From: Cryptomeria japonica
Taxonomy: Eukaryota > Streptophyta > Pinopsida > Cupressales > Cupressaceae
Assembly (NCBI RefSeq): GCF_030272615.1
Contig: NC_081412.1
Location: forward strand, 346,150,169 to 346,214,168
Direction of reading: 5' to 3'
DNA: 64,000 bases
Shown here: one piece after another, positions 1 to 11,895 of the stretch
Layout of the letters: each line of letters begins with the position of its first letter
How positions within the stretch are numbered: the stretch's first letter is position 1
Made by a program: the position numbers and the translations under genes
The notes under the pieces: model-generated
Database searches by the model: none
The model's input: only the letters and a program-made list of their open reading frames with translations
What the model was told of the DNA's origin: nothing

Positions 1-679
1 CACTAAATAAAAACATGACCATTTACCTAGTGCCACAAAAGATTAATCTCAAAGATGTGAATCATTTCCATCATGTTCTACACAAATAACATTTTTATGA
101 AGATTATTGGTGAGGCTAATCAACGATCTGAATAATTAGCTTGCACTAAAATAATTTACGCTGTTTCCGCTATCTAGTAATACATAAGGATCATCTATTA
201 TAGCATAATATAAGGTGGGTTTTGGATAGTTTTCACATATAGATGAAAAGTGATTTTAGACATGTATGTAAAAGGTAAAAGAACAAGCAAGGCATGCAAA
301 CTATTTAACAAAATACCTTGAGGAGATGTCAACTCATGGAATGTAATGATTGTAGGATATGAACAAAATGAAAAGGCTTTAGAATTTGGTAGATATACAC
401 GTGATATGATAAATATAGGGATGCATCACTCTATTCAATCAACACCTCAAACTTTATTCTAATGGAATACATTGCTTATTGTGATTGGTCACAAGAATTT
501 TTTTTGATTCTTAAACAAGACAACATGCAAATAATTCTATTGCACAACAAACATAGGTGAACTGGTCTATGCTCAAGATATTCAATATGAAAACTTTAGA
601 ATCCTTCTTGAGCATTGTTATAATCTATATTAATCAATGTAATGTGGAAAAATTTAGGGTTTCCACCATTAGAGGGAGA
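1..679. other. No gene recognised
   Basis: AT-rich sequence with no reading frame resembling a known protein. The longest open stretch (557-787, +) has no recognisable motif. The right end merges into the leader-like part of the J1 repeat. Confidence 0.6.
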
Positions 680-1812
680 AAACCACTAAATTCTTCACTT
701 AGGGACCATTACATTCAAAAGAGAAAAGGTAATCCACTAGATTCAATCAAGGACCGAATACTCAGTGGATTTTGGTTAGTTTTGTGAAAATTTTATATCT
801 CTTTTGTAAATTGGAAAGCTAAAATTAGGTAAAGTGCTAAAAAATGAAGGCAAAACTAAGAAAACAATGAGCTACAGACACAGGATTTTCACATGCACTT
901 GGATCCGAGCAGTATATGCAGATTTAGATCTGATCTTCAAAAAGGCTCCAAAAATGTCAGGATCGAAGAGGTGGGTGCCCTAGTCCTACTTTTTTGCATG
1001 ATTCCGAAAAGGGTTGATTCGTCTTTGCAAATAATGCTTATTCTGAAGATCACAACTCTGTACCTATTTCCTGCACATAGAAAGAAGGGAAAAAAGGTTG
1101 GGAATATGGGCTTGCCTTAGGTCAAAGCCCAGTTTTGAAATTAACCATGAAATTGAAATAAAGATAATTGAAAAGACTGTAATGAAAGATTCTCCTTTTC
1201 AGGGAGATGCTAAAATATGATTAAAAATTGAATGATGATACCTGCTTGTGAAGTTATGATTGCCTCCACATAGAATTAGGGTTTATGAAGTCTTTAACAA
1301 AATAGGATGAATAATTTCTTCTTCAATGCTTGAATCTTGACTTTATTGTTGCTCCAAGGCTTGAGAGAAGACTGATTAATGCTCAATTTCTCTTGAATGT
1401 TTGATTTCTTGATCTCATGTGTGATTGATTTCATGTTATTACTTGTAGATGATTGATAGATGATTGATAGATCTCAAATGAGATGACAAATCCTCTTTAT
1501 ATACTTGCTTGTAGGGAAAATTGACTAATTTTTTGACATGAGCCAACATAGAGAGGGGAATCTCGCTCATTTTGAAAAGATAAAATGGGTTTAAAAAGGG
1601 CCCAATTTAGGGAGGACCAAGGTGCTTCTCCCTGGTCCTAACTTATTTTGGGTTAGGATTGAGGTGCATAATGAGTCGAAAATCAAAGTTTTTGGCATTT
1701 ATGAGGTTTATGAGCATAATCAAGTTTTAGAATAGGCCAAGGGATGTAAACACTAAGGTGAAGACCCAAATACGATCGACATTGCAAAGGGTTGCAATTT
1801 TAGGACAATACA
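680..1812 (-). repeat. LTR-plus-leader-like copy J1
   Basis: This segment matches 56438-57560 (J2) in the same orientation with conserved landmark spacing. The 'gttgggaata' block lies 714 bp from the presumed LTR start here and 712 bp in J2. The 'atgagctacag' block lies about 190 bp from an 'accactaaa' leader motif in both. Read on the minus strand it would start with TGTATTG at 1812 and has a TATA-like GTATATAAAGAG near 1494-1505. The early U3 also resembles the + strand LTR at 57872. I infer a Ty3/gypsy-type LTR with part of its leader. The exact end and any target duplication were not found. Confidence 0.45.
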
Positions 1813-2148
1813 ATCAATAAGAATACAAAACATATAAACTTAGTTCAAATATGGTGACTATTAAAGGAATACCTAAGATGCTGGGTTGCATGGAATGCAA
1901 CATAAAATGAATAAAACAAATAATGGGAAAGTTGGATTATTTTGACTATTCTTAAAAGATGGACATGTAAGGAAAATGTGTAAGTACAAACAAATTGTGG
2001 AACTTTGACAAGATGCCTCAAGCAGATGACTTCGCACAAAATTTTCTTTTCCAATATTCACAGCGAATGGATTTAGGTATATGAACAAAATATCCTTAAA
2101 TAGAAAATGTCTATATGTTATTCTAGGTGTGGGTTGGATCCTTTCCAA
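1813..2148. other. No gene recognised
   Basis: AT-rich spacer between J1 and the PPR-like remnant. Short minus-strand frames here show no recognisable motif. Confidence 0.5.
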
Positions 2149-2440
2149 TTGATCTTCCCTACATTGAGCCCAAAATGGATCATCGGGCTTTAGAAACTTT
2201 CAAGCAGATGCAAACTGCAGGTATAAGGCCGTATTTCCACAACCTTTGCCAACATCCTATCCACTTGTGAAAGAAAAGGAAGCCTTTGGAAAAAAAGGGT
2301 ATGGATAGCTATCAAAGATAATGAGGATGTAAAGCTAATTTTTTACAAGAAATGACACCTTTGCCAGTCGTATCCATGCCTGCACCAAAATCATGAAAAT
2401 AGGACTGCATGATCATAGGTGATATGTATATTACATTATT
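2149..2440 (+). pseudogene. Possible pentatricopeptide repeat (PPR) protein remnant
   Basis: One frame from about 2176 reads ALETFKQMQTAGIRP, which is the helix pair and turn of a PPR motif (pattern AL..F..MQ..GI.P). A shifted frame continues with text like TFANILSTC and a degenerate GSL.KGMD, the usual start of the next repeat. About 100 bp further on, FASRIHACTKI is again PPR-like. Plant PPR proteins bind organellar RNA and normally carry ten or more repeats. Here at most two are visible, with frameshifts and stops and no start codon. It looks like a processed or captured gene fragment. The call rests on motif spacing only. Confidence 0.4.
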
Positions 2441-4439
2441 TTATGCCGCACTAAGATTACATCCCCTACTAGATTTGAGTTGCTAGATGTCCTCATGCAG
2501 GGTCAACAGTTCTTCGTGTCAGAAAGAACTTTGGGAAAGCGTAAATGCTTCACAGTTGGGTAGTAAAGCACTTCAACAGTGTTCTCACCTGTGGTATATT
2601 CATGGAAGATAGATGCTGGGATCCCCTGTCAGGATGATTATTTAGTTATGTTTTATATATTCAATGTAATCTACCTCAATGTCTTTTGTAACTAAAATAA
2701 CTTATGTTTTTGCCAATATCTTGGCTCATATAATTAAACATTGTGTCAAATTGTAACTTGTATTTATTTAGTGTATATTGTGTAAGTTGTACTAATTAAT
2801 GATTATATATGTAAATTATATATTTTATAATATTTTAATAATATGGAGGTCTTTACACGTGCATTATGCATTTGCACACTTTGTGTTTAGATTAGAACCC
2901 AAGGTGTTGGGAAAGTATCCTCTTCCCTCACCTCCATGGATGGTGTAAGAGAAATCATAATATCTTCTTTTTCTTCTCAGAGGGCCTACCTTTAGAGAAT
3001 TGATCACTCCAAGGGGTATGATCTAAAGTGATATTTCCTCCAAGCTACTATATCAAAAGGGTAAAAGAAAAATCGAAAGCTCAAACCCAAAATTATGTGT
3101 CGATGGTTTTAATTCAGATATGTTATAAGGCCATGTTGGGTTGACTAGATACTTAAGTGTCTCACCATTGAATGTACGTATGTAGGTGTCCCCAAATTGT
3201 GACTAGACACCTTACTTTAGTAGCCCACCCCTATTTATTGAGTGTTTATGGTGATTTGAATGTAAGTTATGTGCATCTTACCCTAAATTTATTCACCATT
3301 TGTACTTCCTTGAGTTGAGACAAAAAAATATGGGTTGTATAAGCTAATTGCAACTTCTGGAAAGAGGATGATTAGGTTATTCCTCTAGTCTTGGGCCCCC
3401 CTACTTGTCCTTCTCTCACAAAGACAAGAGTGTAAAGCACCCCTTAAGGTGTGGCAAATTTAAGATGATGAAGTACCAAGTGTGGGCCTAATTTCACTAT
3501 AATTAGCCTTAACTTTTAGGTTGTAAAGAGTGATTGAAGTGTCTTTTATTGTGCTAAACCAATGGAAATTTGGCCTTTAAAGAGCCTTGGCCATACCCTT
3601 ATTTGTTTATCACCCACAATTAATAGCCATTGTGTCTTTGTGTTTGTAGTGTTCTCTTGCCACATTGATTATCAAACATTGAGGGTTGGTCATGCAATTT
3701 CGACGTTTCAAATAAGTTTAGGCAGACATTCATCAAATCCATGTATTTGTAAGATCCTCGTACATATATGTTAAATACCCTTGTATTTATGAGTTCTTGT
3801 TGCATATTTTCTGGATTCTCCTTTATATTTTTGGGTGTCCTATTGCATTTTTTATTGGCAATTAAGATCAATCTAGACTTGCTACTTGCTAAACTAGCCT
3901 TTGATTTGACATCATTCAGATCCAATTTAGTACTATCATCCCACATTTCAAACACATCAAATTGAATCATAAGTTGGCACCTTAACAATCTTAATTAGCA
4001 TTAGGTCATCTTTTCACATCAGTGCTTCTTTACTTTTAGAATTTCAGAGCTTGGACTTACAATATACTACATTGGACTTAGTTTTCTGAAATATTAGATC
4101 AATAGTTTGGTGCATAGATTTAGGTTGGCTAATGTTGTGTTCATTCTGCACATTTTCAGCCTTCCCACGTTTCTGTTACCTTCTATTGGATATTTTCTTG
4201 GGGAAATGACATTTTTACAGTATTTTGATGCGTATTTGATCTCTCTTCTTCCATATTTGTAGCATTTTACCTTGTATCTGTTATCTATTCTTGTGTATAT
4301 ATTCTAGTAGGGTTTTGTGCTTTCCAACTGGTTTCATATGGTTCCCAACTAGTCACTAATCAATTTCACCATAGCCTCTATTTTGTTTTTTTATCATTTT
4401 TCCAGTCATCTCCTTAACCAAAAGTTGTCTTTTGTCCTC
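2441..4439. other. No gene recognised; AT-rich transposon-like noncoding DNA
   Basis: No coding similarity on either strand. Minus-strand (3620-3988) and plus-strand (3562-3965) frames overlap each other and show no family motif. The stretch probably holds old noncoding LTR-element sequence, possibly including the 5' LTR or leader of element A, but I could not find LTR ends. Confidence 0.45.
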
Positions 4440-4812
4440 ATAATCTTGTATCAACCTTGGCATCACTAGGTGGTTTTATTCTTAGATCTATCATCTATTG
4501 GCAGTGGGCCAGCGTCCCTTGTGGGGATTTGTGACATGGTTTAACAGCCTCCTATGGATTCTATAAGTCTAGTGGTTGTATCGGGCATTGACAGGTCGAT
4601 CTTTTGGTACAACGACAACCCTAGCTTGTAACAAGTGGTATCAGAGCTTGGTCACAAGTTCGAATCATGCAAGCCACAATGAGTGACGCTAGGAGGGGGA
4701 TTGTTGGCAGTGGACTAGCATCCCTCACAGGGATTCGTGACATGGTTTAACAGCTCATAATATTGTATCAACCTTGGCATCAATAGGTGGTTTTCTTCTT
4801 AGATCTATCATC
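4440..4812 (+). repeat. Local direct duplication in two modules
   Basis: Two modules occur twice. Module 1 (about 4440-4497, beginning cataatcttgtatcaac) recurs at about 4754-4812. Module 2 (about 4498-4548, tggcagtgggccagcg...) recurs at about 4704-4753. The order is 1-2-spacer-2'-1', all in direct orientation, with a unique 150-bp core holding a primer-binding-site-like motif. The copies differ at several positions, so this is not an assembly duplicate. It may be a small element inserted with duplicated flanks. Confidence 0.6.
4628..4660 (+). other. PBS-like / tRNA-box-like motif
   Basis: The sequence tggtatcagagc is the usual plant copia primer site complementary to the 3' end of initiator Met-tRNA. 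It is followed by gttcgaatc, which resembles a pol III B box. No gag frame of the same element follows, so it is either an isolated relic PBS or part of a tRNA-derived repeat. Confidence 0.4.
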
Positions 4813-5295
4813 TTCAAGTAGGATATCATCTTAGTCTCTTGAGTAGGATTAACTTACCTTGGAATTAATCATCTCCTTGGGAGTGACATCCTCCTTGACT
4901 CATCAATTTGTGGCTATACATCATAGTATTAATATGATCTTGTCATCATTGGAGTTTGACTTTAGGACCTTGGAGAGAACTTTTGACTTTTCTTCAGCCC
5001 AATTTGTTACCCTTGTCATCTCATAATCTCATTTCCTAGGTGTAAACCCACTCTATATAGTTGAAACTAGAGCCCAAAAACATAAAAGGGAAGTTCAAGA
5101 GTCTCAAAACATGCATCATTTTTATGATGATGATGAATACTTCCACTGGAGATCCTTTAGAAGTCAAATATATACCTAGGACGATGATGAGCCTCCAATG
5201 AAAGAAGAAATCCAAGACCACATAGCTAGATCATTGATTCAATATGATGCTCGATGTCATGTTAAGCCAAGACCTACATTGTTATTTCCTAATGC

Positions 5296-6887
5296 TTGCC
5301 AAACAAGGTACCATATTACCTCCTAAGTTTGATGTGTCTCAAGGATGCCAATAATAATGATGCTAGTGTTGCTGGACATGGATATGGAGCCATCCTTATG
5401 CCTAAGTCACCCTCATCTCTTTTACAGAAGTCATCCATCCCCATTCAAGATGCCCAAATGCATACCAAACAAGATCAAGATTAGCCCCATGTCAACACTC
5501 TCCATATGGGTGGTCAAAAGAACAACCAATCACATACAAATGGTCAACCACATGGTCAAAGTCATGATCATACTTCTAACAGTCAACAAAATGGTCAATC
5601 TAATGATGAAAACCATGGTTATTCTTTCAATACCAGTTATGCCCATGATCAAAATGCCAACCAATATTACCAACATTATTCATTATGCTCCTCCTCCATC
5701 TCTGCTCGACGGTCAATACCAAATTATATTCCTCCTCTTCCTCCTCCTCCACCTGGTGGCTCGGGCATTGGGGTGACCCAAGGATATGTATTATATCCTA
5801 ACAAGTATTTGACACAACAAATGCAGAAACTACATCAACAAATGGCCAATATGTGATCAATAACCCCTCTCAATAATTACACAATTTGAGATATTTGTCC
5901 TTAACCATTTGCTTCAAACCTACTAATTTCATCTTTTCCCCCCAATTTTTAGGTGCCTAAGTTTAACAAGTATAAGGGGAAAGGCAATCCTAAAGATCAT
6001 ATTAGAGAGTTCTTCATTGCTTGCATAAAGGTAACCTACAATGATACTTATCTCATGTGCCTTTTTCCACATAGCTTAGGTGGACAAGCCATGGAGTGAT
6101 TTTCATATTTACCTCTTGGGATCAAATCTTCTAGTGACCTAGCTAATAAATTTATCTCAAATTTCTCCTACAACATTGAGAATGAAGTTATTATGATAAC
6201 CTTGTGTAATACCAAGCAAAGAAATGGAGAATATTTTGTATCCTTCTTACAAAGATGAAAAAGTTTGACCAATCGATGTCTTTGTCATATCCTACAAAAA
6301 CAAATGGTCCAAATGTTTATGCAGAACCTAAGTCATGCGATATGGTTCTAAATTAAATCATAATTCTTGACTATATTTAAAGAGGTCATAGAGAAAAGTC
6401 TATGTATTTAGAGACTCCTACTTGAGAAAGGTATTATTAAGGTCTATAAGGACAACACAGATGCACCTAGTACAAATAATATTGAGAAACCATGTTTCTA
6501 GTATGGGAATAAGAACACCATCAATGATGGGGTTGTAGATGCGAACATGGTTAAGGCTACCAAACCCTTGATGAGATTTCCATGACCTAACATATTTAGC
6601 AATCAAGTTAACACCCAAAGGACAATATTAGAACCTATAGTTCTTGATCATGATAAAAAATCACACCTTTGAGAGAACCTATAGAATATGTGTTGCAAAA
6701 GCTTGTTGCTAATAAGTTCATCACATTTCTAGAAGCTAGAGCATTTGAACCTAGAATCAAACTAGCATGGTGGAACGATAATGAATATTGCAATTACCAC
6801 ATGGCAATGGATCATAAGACTAGTAATTGCAAAAAGCCTAAAAATTTCATCAAGGATCCCATTGATAATGGTGCAATTGAAGTTTAA
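5296..6887 (+). pseudogene. gag: Element A gag pseudogene
   Basis: An N-terminal Gln/Asn/His-rich part (5296-5856, with GQPHGQSH-like repeats) ends in a polyproline patch, IPPLPPPPPGG. After a frame change at about 5953 comes the conserved gag core: VPKFNKYKGKGNPKDHIREF, then GGQAMEWFSYLP and LCNTKQRNGE. In the Tat/Athila/Ogre type this is the capsid region that packages element RNA in cytoplasmic particles. A C-terminal stretch (6669-6887) has a CNYHMAMDHKTSNC zinc-binding-like motif followed by DPIDNGAIEV. At least six stops and several shifts are present. The noncoding-looking DNA to 7470 is degraded gag-protease linker. Confidence 0.75.
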
Positions 6888-7469
6888 GGTCACTCATCCA
6901 ATGAAGAAAATGTGTTGTTTAAGGATCCACTACCTAAACATGATAAATGAAAAGTTATCAAGAGTACTCCCGATTATAATGACAATCATGCCAATGTTTC
7001 TTATGAGTACACAGTCAATCACACTATTGCAATGGACCATCATGTCTCCATCATAGTTGTTAAGAATAAAACCCTTGAGTGCAATGTGAGAAACCAAAGT
7101 GACCTTACAAGGGACTAAATACAAACATACCTTTTCATGCAACCATTAAGACCTTGTTGGTCAGCTTGGAAAGATCGCTGCCCATACATCAATTCTTGAG
7201 ATTCTATGTATATCCCTTTCATACAAGGCCATTTTAGAAAAAGAATTTCAAGATATTTTTGTGCCTATCAACCTACATGTGGACTAGTTTTAAGGCATAG
7301 TGGGACATCTATCTTCACCTCATTACCTTATTTTTATTGAGCAAGATGATACATATCCTCATCAACCCCATAACACACCTCTCCACATCAAAGCCTTCAT
7401 TCATAAACATCACATAAAATGAACCTCGATATATGAAAGAGAAAGTCTAAATATTTGTACCTTAAATTT

Positions 7470-7790
7470 GGTTATCACATTATGGCTATTTGAAGTGGTT
7501 ATAGATGCAAAGAAGAAGATAACAATAAAATCTTATGATGACAAAGAGCACTCATCCAAAGGGTTAGATTCATTGCCAATGAGAGTTGGGCCAATATTGA
7601 AGGATGTGGTTTATCAGGTCTTAGACCTTGATCTCACTTAGAACATCCTCCTAGGCTGGCCATGGATCCATTCCATGCAATTTGTTCCCTCCACCTACCA
7701 TAAATGCATCAAATTCTCACATAAGGGATTAGATATTATTATCTTAGGAGACCCAAAATTGTACTTTTATTGTAATAATATTTGACCAAA
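7470..7790 (+). pseudogene. Element A aspartic protease pseudogene
   Basis: The frame around 7570-7760 reads LPMRVGPILKDVVYQVLDL, then a stop, then NILLGWPWIHSMQ and PSTYHKCIKF. This matches the C-terminal half of Ty3/gypsy proteases, whose hallmark is LLGRPWIH. The Arg is Trp here. The active-site DSG or DTG triad should lie upstream near 7500 but is not intact. The enzyme would mature the Gag-Pol polyprotein. Degraded linker sequence runs from here to the K insertion at 8243. Confidence 0.7.
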
Positions 7791-8237
7791 ACTCAAGTCC
7801 ACCATTCCTATCAATAAACAAGCCAATTCATCTAGATCTTACGTTGATCCCATATCATTAAAACCTTCCACCTCTAAACAACCCAAGATCAAGACTAACT
7901 TCATGGATAAAGGAATGTGGGAGTATAGTGTGCAACAATCAATGTATATTATACAACTTATGGATTCCCCTAAGACTTATGACATACCATAATCATAACA
8001 ACATATGTCAAAAGCTATCATCAAATAGGATCCCACTACATTTACCAAATGGGGTGAGATGGAAGATGAAGAACTCTTTTAAATGTTGTACAAAGATACA
8101 AAGGAACAATTGGATCAAGAGAAATATGATGTCAGGACACCTATTGAGAACTATGGAAAGGGCTTCATATTATTAAAATAAAATGGGATATGATGGTAGA
8201 TGTCCTATTGGCCTACAAAAATAGGGAATTGTAGAAC

Positions 8238-8242
8238 CCCTT
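8238..8242 (+). repeat. Target site duplication CCCTT of element K (left copy)
   Basis: CCCTT precedes the 5' LTR and recurs at 12263-12267 immediately after the 3' LTR. It fixes both ends of K and confirms that element A was the target. Confidence 0.85.
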
Positions 8243-8609
8243 TATTAATATGTTGTGATTGATCATGAAAGTAATATACACTCGTAATGTATCCGCGAAA
8301 AAAAATTATAATTTTTTGAAAAAAACCGACATTGAAAAAAAACCCTAAAAAGGTTGATTTTGTACGTTGCCCTAAAAATTGCATGTTATAAGTGGTTGAA
8401 ATGTAAAAAGGCATTGTAATGGTGTTGTACTATTTTACTGGATAATAAGAAAAGATTGGACGACTACATTCTATGGATGTAGCCCATCTTGGGTGAACCA
8501 AGTTAAATCTCTGTGTTATTTGTGATGTTTTTTTCTTTATCTTTCGTGTATTCAAATCTACATATAATTGTTAATTCGTATTTGTTCTGGATCTGCCAAA
8601 ATCCTAACA
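8243..8609 (+). repeat. Element K 5' LTR
   Basis: The LTR is 367 bp, the same length as the 3' copy. It starts TATTAATATG where the 3' LTR has TGTCAATATG, so the terminal TG has mutated to TA. It ends in CCTAACA. Differences from the 3' copy are scattered over its length, with C-to-T and G-to-A changes common, so insertion is old. Confidence 0.9.
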
Positions 8610-8626
8610 ATTGGTATCAGAGCCAG
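8610..8626 (+). other. Element K primer binding site
   Basis: attggtatcagagccag directly follows the LTR and is complementary to the 3' end of plant initiator Met-tRNA, the usual Ty1/copia primer. Confidence 0.9.
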
Positions 8627-8669
8627 GTTTTTGTAAATTGGCAGGGAATTTCATATTTGAGTGCGAGCA

Positions 8670-9038
8670 ATGGAAGAAACCAAATTCAAGGTCAAGAAGT
8701 TCAATGATAAAAATTATCAATCGTGCAAAATATAGGTGGAGGATTACCTATATCAAAAGGATCTATGACAACCATTGGAAGGAAAGACAAATAAACCAAC
8801 CATAATGTCAGATGAAGATTGGGATATTTTGGATATAAAGGCATTGGAAACCAGTTGGTTGTGCCTTGCACTGTGTGTAGCATTCAATATATCAAAAGAA
8901 ACAATGACTGCAGACCTGATGCAAGCACTGGTTAAATTAAATGAGAAACCCTCAGCTTCCAATAAGATATTTCTTATGAAGCATTTATTTAATATGAAAA
9001 TGAGTTACCTTTATAGACAATGTCTGGAAGGTTACTAA
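8670..9038 (+). pseudogene. gag: Element K gag, N-terminal part
   Basis: The frame begins MEETKFKVKKFNDKNY at the first ATG after the PBS and runs on as SDEDWDILDIKALETSWLCL and LMQALVKLNEKP, the start of copia gag (UBN2 type). One stop (in SCKI*VED) replaces the usual Trp codon. After about residue 112 the frame jumps straight into the region before the GAG-pre-integrase domain (DNVWKVTKDASIVA). The CCHC knuckle and the protease DSG motif are therefore missing. An internal deletion best explains this. Confidence 0.8.
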
Positions 9039-10045
9039 AGATGCATCCATAGTAGCTTAAGGTGCAAAGGTAGGCACATTGTATTTGTGTATTGGTAATA
9101 GTTATTCTACCTTAGGCACTACAAAAAAAGTTGTTGTAGGGACAACTATAGTAGATGTTGCAAGAACACATTTAAAACTATGGCACCATAGACTTGGGAA
9201 CATGAGTGAGAAAGGGATGAAAATTCTTCACTCTAAAAATTTGTTGCTAGGATTGAAGTAGATTGATTTAGAGTTCTTTGAAAACTGTGTTTATTGGAAA
9301 CAAAAAAAATCAGATTTCTCAGGGTTGGGAAATAGAAGAAGAGTGAGAAGTTAGAGCTTTTGATTTCATATGTATAGGGACCGACTCAGGTATCGTCTCT
9401 CAGTGGCTCTTTTTATTATGTTGTTTTTTATAGATTATGGAACTAGGAAAACATGGGTGTATTTCCTAAAATAAAGTTCAGATGTTTTTGAAACTTTTAA
9501 GAAATGGAAAACTTTGGCTGAGAATGAGACTAGAAAAAAGTTGAAGTGTCTCAGATTTGATAATGGGGGCGAGTATTGCAGCAAAGTATTTGAGGATTAA
9601 TGTTCTTTCAATGGAATCTAAAAGTAGAAGATGGTTCCAAGAACCCCACAAGAAAATGTGTGTCTAAAAGAATGAACATGACCATCGTGGAGCATGTAAG
9701 GAGCATGAGATTGCATGTTGGACTGCCCTACATTTCTAGGAAAATGTTGTACATACTGTTGTTCATTTAATAAATAGAGGACCTTAAAATCATTTGGATG
9801 GTGGCATTCTAGAGGAGGCATGAATGGGTAAAAAGGTAAATTATTCTTTTTTGAAAACCTTTGGTTGTGAAGGTTTTGTCCATGTTGATAAAGAAAATAG
9901 AACCAAACTTGATGCTAAATCTAAAGTTTTTACCTTCGTTGGATATGGAATGGATGAATTTGGTTATCGATTATGGGATTTTGAAAATTAGAAAATAATT
10001 AGAAGTAGAGATGTTATATACAATGAGAAGGTCTTGTATAAATAA
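9039..10045 (+). pseudogene. Element K pre-integrase and integrase
   Basis: GTLYLCIGNSYST and LKLWHHRLGNMSEKGMKIL are the GAG-pre-integrase zinc-binding region (H..H...C..C). Core integrase follows as IDYGTRKTWVYFL, SDVFETFKKW and CLRFDNGGEY, where the D of DNGGE is the second catalytic acid. The third motif reads RTPQENVCLKE and has lost the usual ENGVSER spacing. The C-terminal part ends with KLDAKSKVFTFVGYG. Several stops and frameshifts are present. The enzyme would insert the cDNA copy; this one is inactive. Confidence 0.8.
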
Positions 10046-10254
10046 TAGATGTAGGAAATAAGTATGAATAGGTCAAAAGGAATACGTAGTGCTGGATGAG
10101 ATTCTTGGAAATAAAATGCCATTGGTACCTGATACTTAGCAACAACAAAATATACCACAAAATCCTATGAGTGTTAGATGCTTATGAGGTTAAGTAGACC
10201 TCCTGAAAGATTTTATCCTTCTTTGTATTTTATTTTATTAACCGATTTTGGTGA

Positions 10255-11010
10255 ACCAGAAGGATATGGAGAAGCAATGCAGATGGATGCCAAACAACAG
10301 TGAGAGTTAGGCATGAAAGTGAAAATGGATTCCTTGATGTAGAATCAGACTTGGGAATTAGTCCCATTACCTGTAGGAAAAAGATCCTTACCAAATAAAT
10401 GGATTTATAGGCTAAAGGAGGAGGATGGAGGACATAAAAGATATAAGTCTAGACTCATGGTAAAAGGTTTTGCACAGAAAAAAAGGGTATAGGTTTTGAT
10501 GAAATATTTTCTGTAGTTGTAAAAATGACTTCAATTAGAACTGTTCTAGGTCTTCTGGCTGTAGAAGACTTGCATCTTGAACAACTAGATGATAAAACAA
10601 ATTTTCTCCATGGGGATTTGGAGGAGGAAATATACATACAGAAACCATAGGGATATGAGGTCAAAGGTAAGGAGGAGTTAGTGTGCAGGTTGAAGAAGTG
10701 TGTGTATGACCTAAAGCAAACACCCCGACAATGGTATTTGAAATTTGATAGTTTCATGACTGAACAAGGTTACCACATATGTCATTTTGATCATTGTGTT
10801 CATTTTAAGAGATTAGATAATGATAGTTATATTATCTTGTTACTTTATGTTGATGACATGCTTGTTGTTGGGTCTAACATGCAGCATATAAATGAACTAG
10901 TAGAAATTAGCAAAGTCATTTTCTATGAAGGATTTGGGTGCAACTAAGAAAATACTTGGTATGAGGATTTCATGGGACATGAAAAATAGAACATTAACTT
11001 TGTCCCAAAG
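10255..11010 (+). pseudogene. Element K reverse transcriptase
   Basis: The copia RT core is clear: LPNKWIYRLKEE, YKSRLMVKGFAQK, TNFLHGDLEEEIYIQKP, LVCRLKKCVYDLKQTPRQWY and ILLLYVDDMLVVGSN. The catalytic YVDD (10846-10857) is intact. Stops interrupt the frame at several points and a shift follows near 10947. The domain copies element RNA to DNA in virus-like particles. Integrase upstream and RNase H downstream confirm Ty1/copia order. Confidence 0.85.
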
Positions 11011-11770
11011 TGAGTATATAAAGGTGTTGAAAAGATTTAACATGTAGAATGTAAAAGCAGTTGGTACACCTTTCGCTAGTCATTTCAAATTGACTAAGGA
11101 GATGCGTCCAAAGACATAGGAAGAGGTAAATAAAATGTCCAACATTTTGTATTCATTAGATGTTGGTAGTTTGATGTATGTGATGGTATGCAAATGGTTA
11201 GATATTACATATGGAGTGGGAGTTGTGAGCAGGTATATGAGCAATCTGAGAATGGAACATTGGAATACTGTCAAATGGATTCTTGGGTATTTGAGAGGTA
11301 CTACTAAGGCATTATGTTTCAGAGAATCAAACTCTTCTCTGCAAGGATACATTGACTCTGATCTGACAGGTGATATTGATACAAGGAGTACTACAGGGTA
11401 TAATTTTACTATAGGGGGAACTACACTTAGTTGGATTTCTAGACTACAAAAGGTTGTTGCACTTTTAACCACTGAAGCTGAGTATGTGGCTACTACCAAA
11501 GCTAGCAAAGAGATGATTTGGTTACAACATTTTCTAGAGGAATTGGGCTAGACGCAGGAGGATATCCCATTGTATACTGATAGCGAGAGTGCCATTCATC
11601 TTGCAAATAATTCTACTCTTCATTCAAGGACAAAACACATTCAACTCAGGTACCACTTCATACGGTTTGTTTTGGAGGATGTCCAGTTACGACTTGAGAA
11701 GATTCACACAAGTAACAATCTTGTAGATATGTTCATGAAAGCAGTCACATGGGAGAAGCTAGTTTTCTAA
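11011..11770 (+). pseudogene. Element K RNase H
   Basis: YIDSDLTGDIDTRSTTGY, LSWISRLQKVVALLTTEAEY and YTDSESAIHLANN supply the D, E and D of the copia RNase H active site. They are followed by RTKHIQLRYHFIR and an end similar to ADIFTKAL (here VDMFMKAV). A stop separates EELG from TQED. The domain would degrade RNA in the RNA-DNA hybrid. It ends about 125 bp before the PPT. Confidence 0.85.
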
Positions 11771-11882
11771 TCAGTTTCTATTATCCTTCTTGACTGAAAA
11801 TCATGAAATTAAAGAACAACCAAGTCCAAGTGTTTTATCTAGTGAGAGCTGGAAGAGCAATGGTGTCATCTAGGATCAGTCT

Positions 11883-11895
11883 CCAAGTGGGAGAT
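11883..11895 (+). other. Element K polypurine tract
   Basis: ccaagtgggagat lies directly before the 3' LTR and matches the plant copia PPT (priming site for plus-strand synthesis). Confidence 0.8.

Noticed and set aside
3562-3988. Overlapping frames on both strands as a host gene
   Set aside because: Neither frame shows a recognisable motif, and overlapping open frames on both strands are expected by chance in AT-rich DNA.
4628-4660. Possible tRNA gene
   Set aside because: A B-box-like gttcgaatc is present but no cloverleaf can be drawn; the upstream word is the PBS complement of Met-tRNA, not a tRNA body.
5345-5856. Gln/Asn/Pro-rich frame as an independent prion-like host protein
   Set aside because: It is directly followed by conserved gypsy gag text in the same orientation and fits the disordered N-terminus of that gag.
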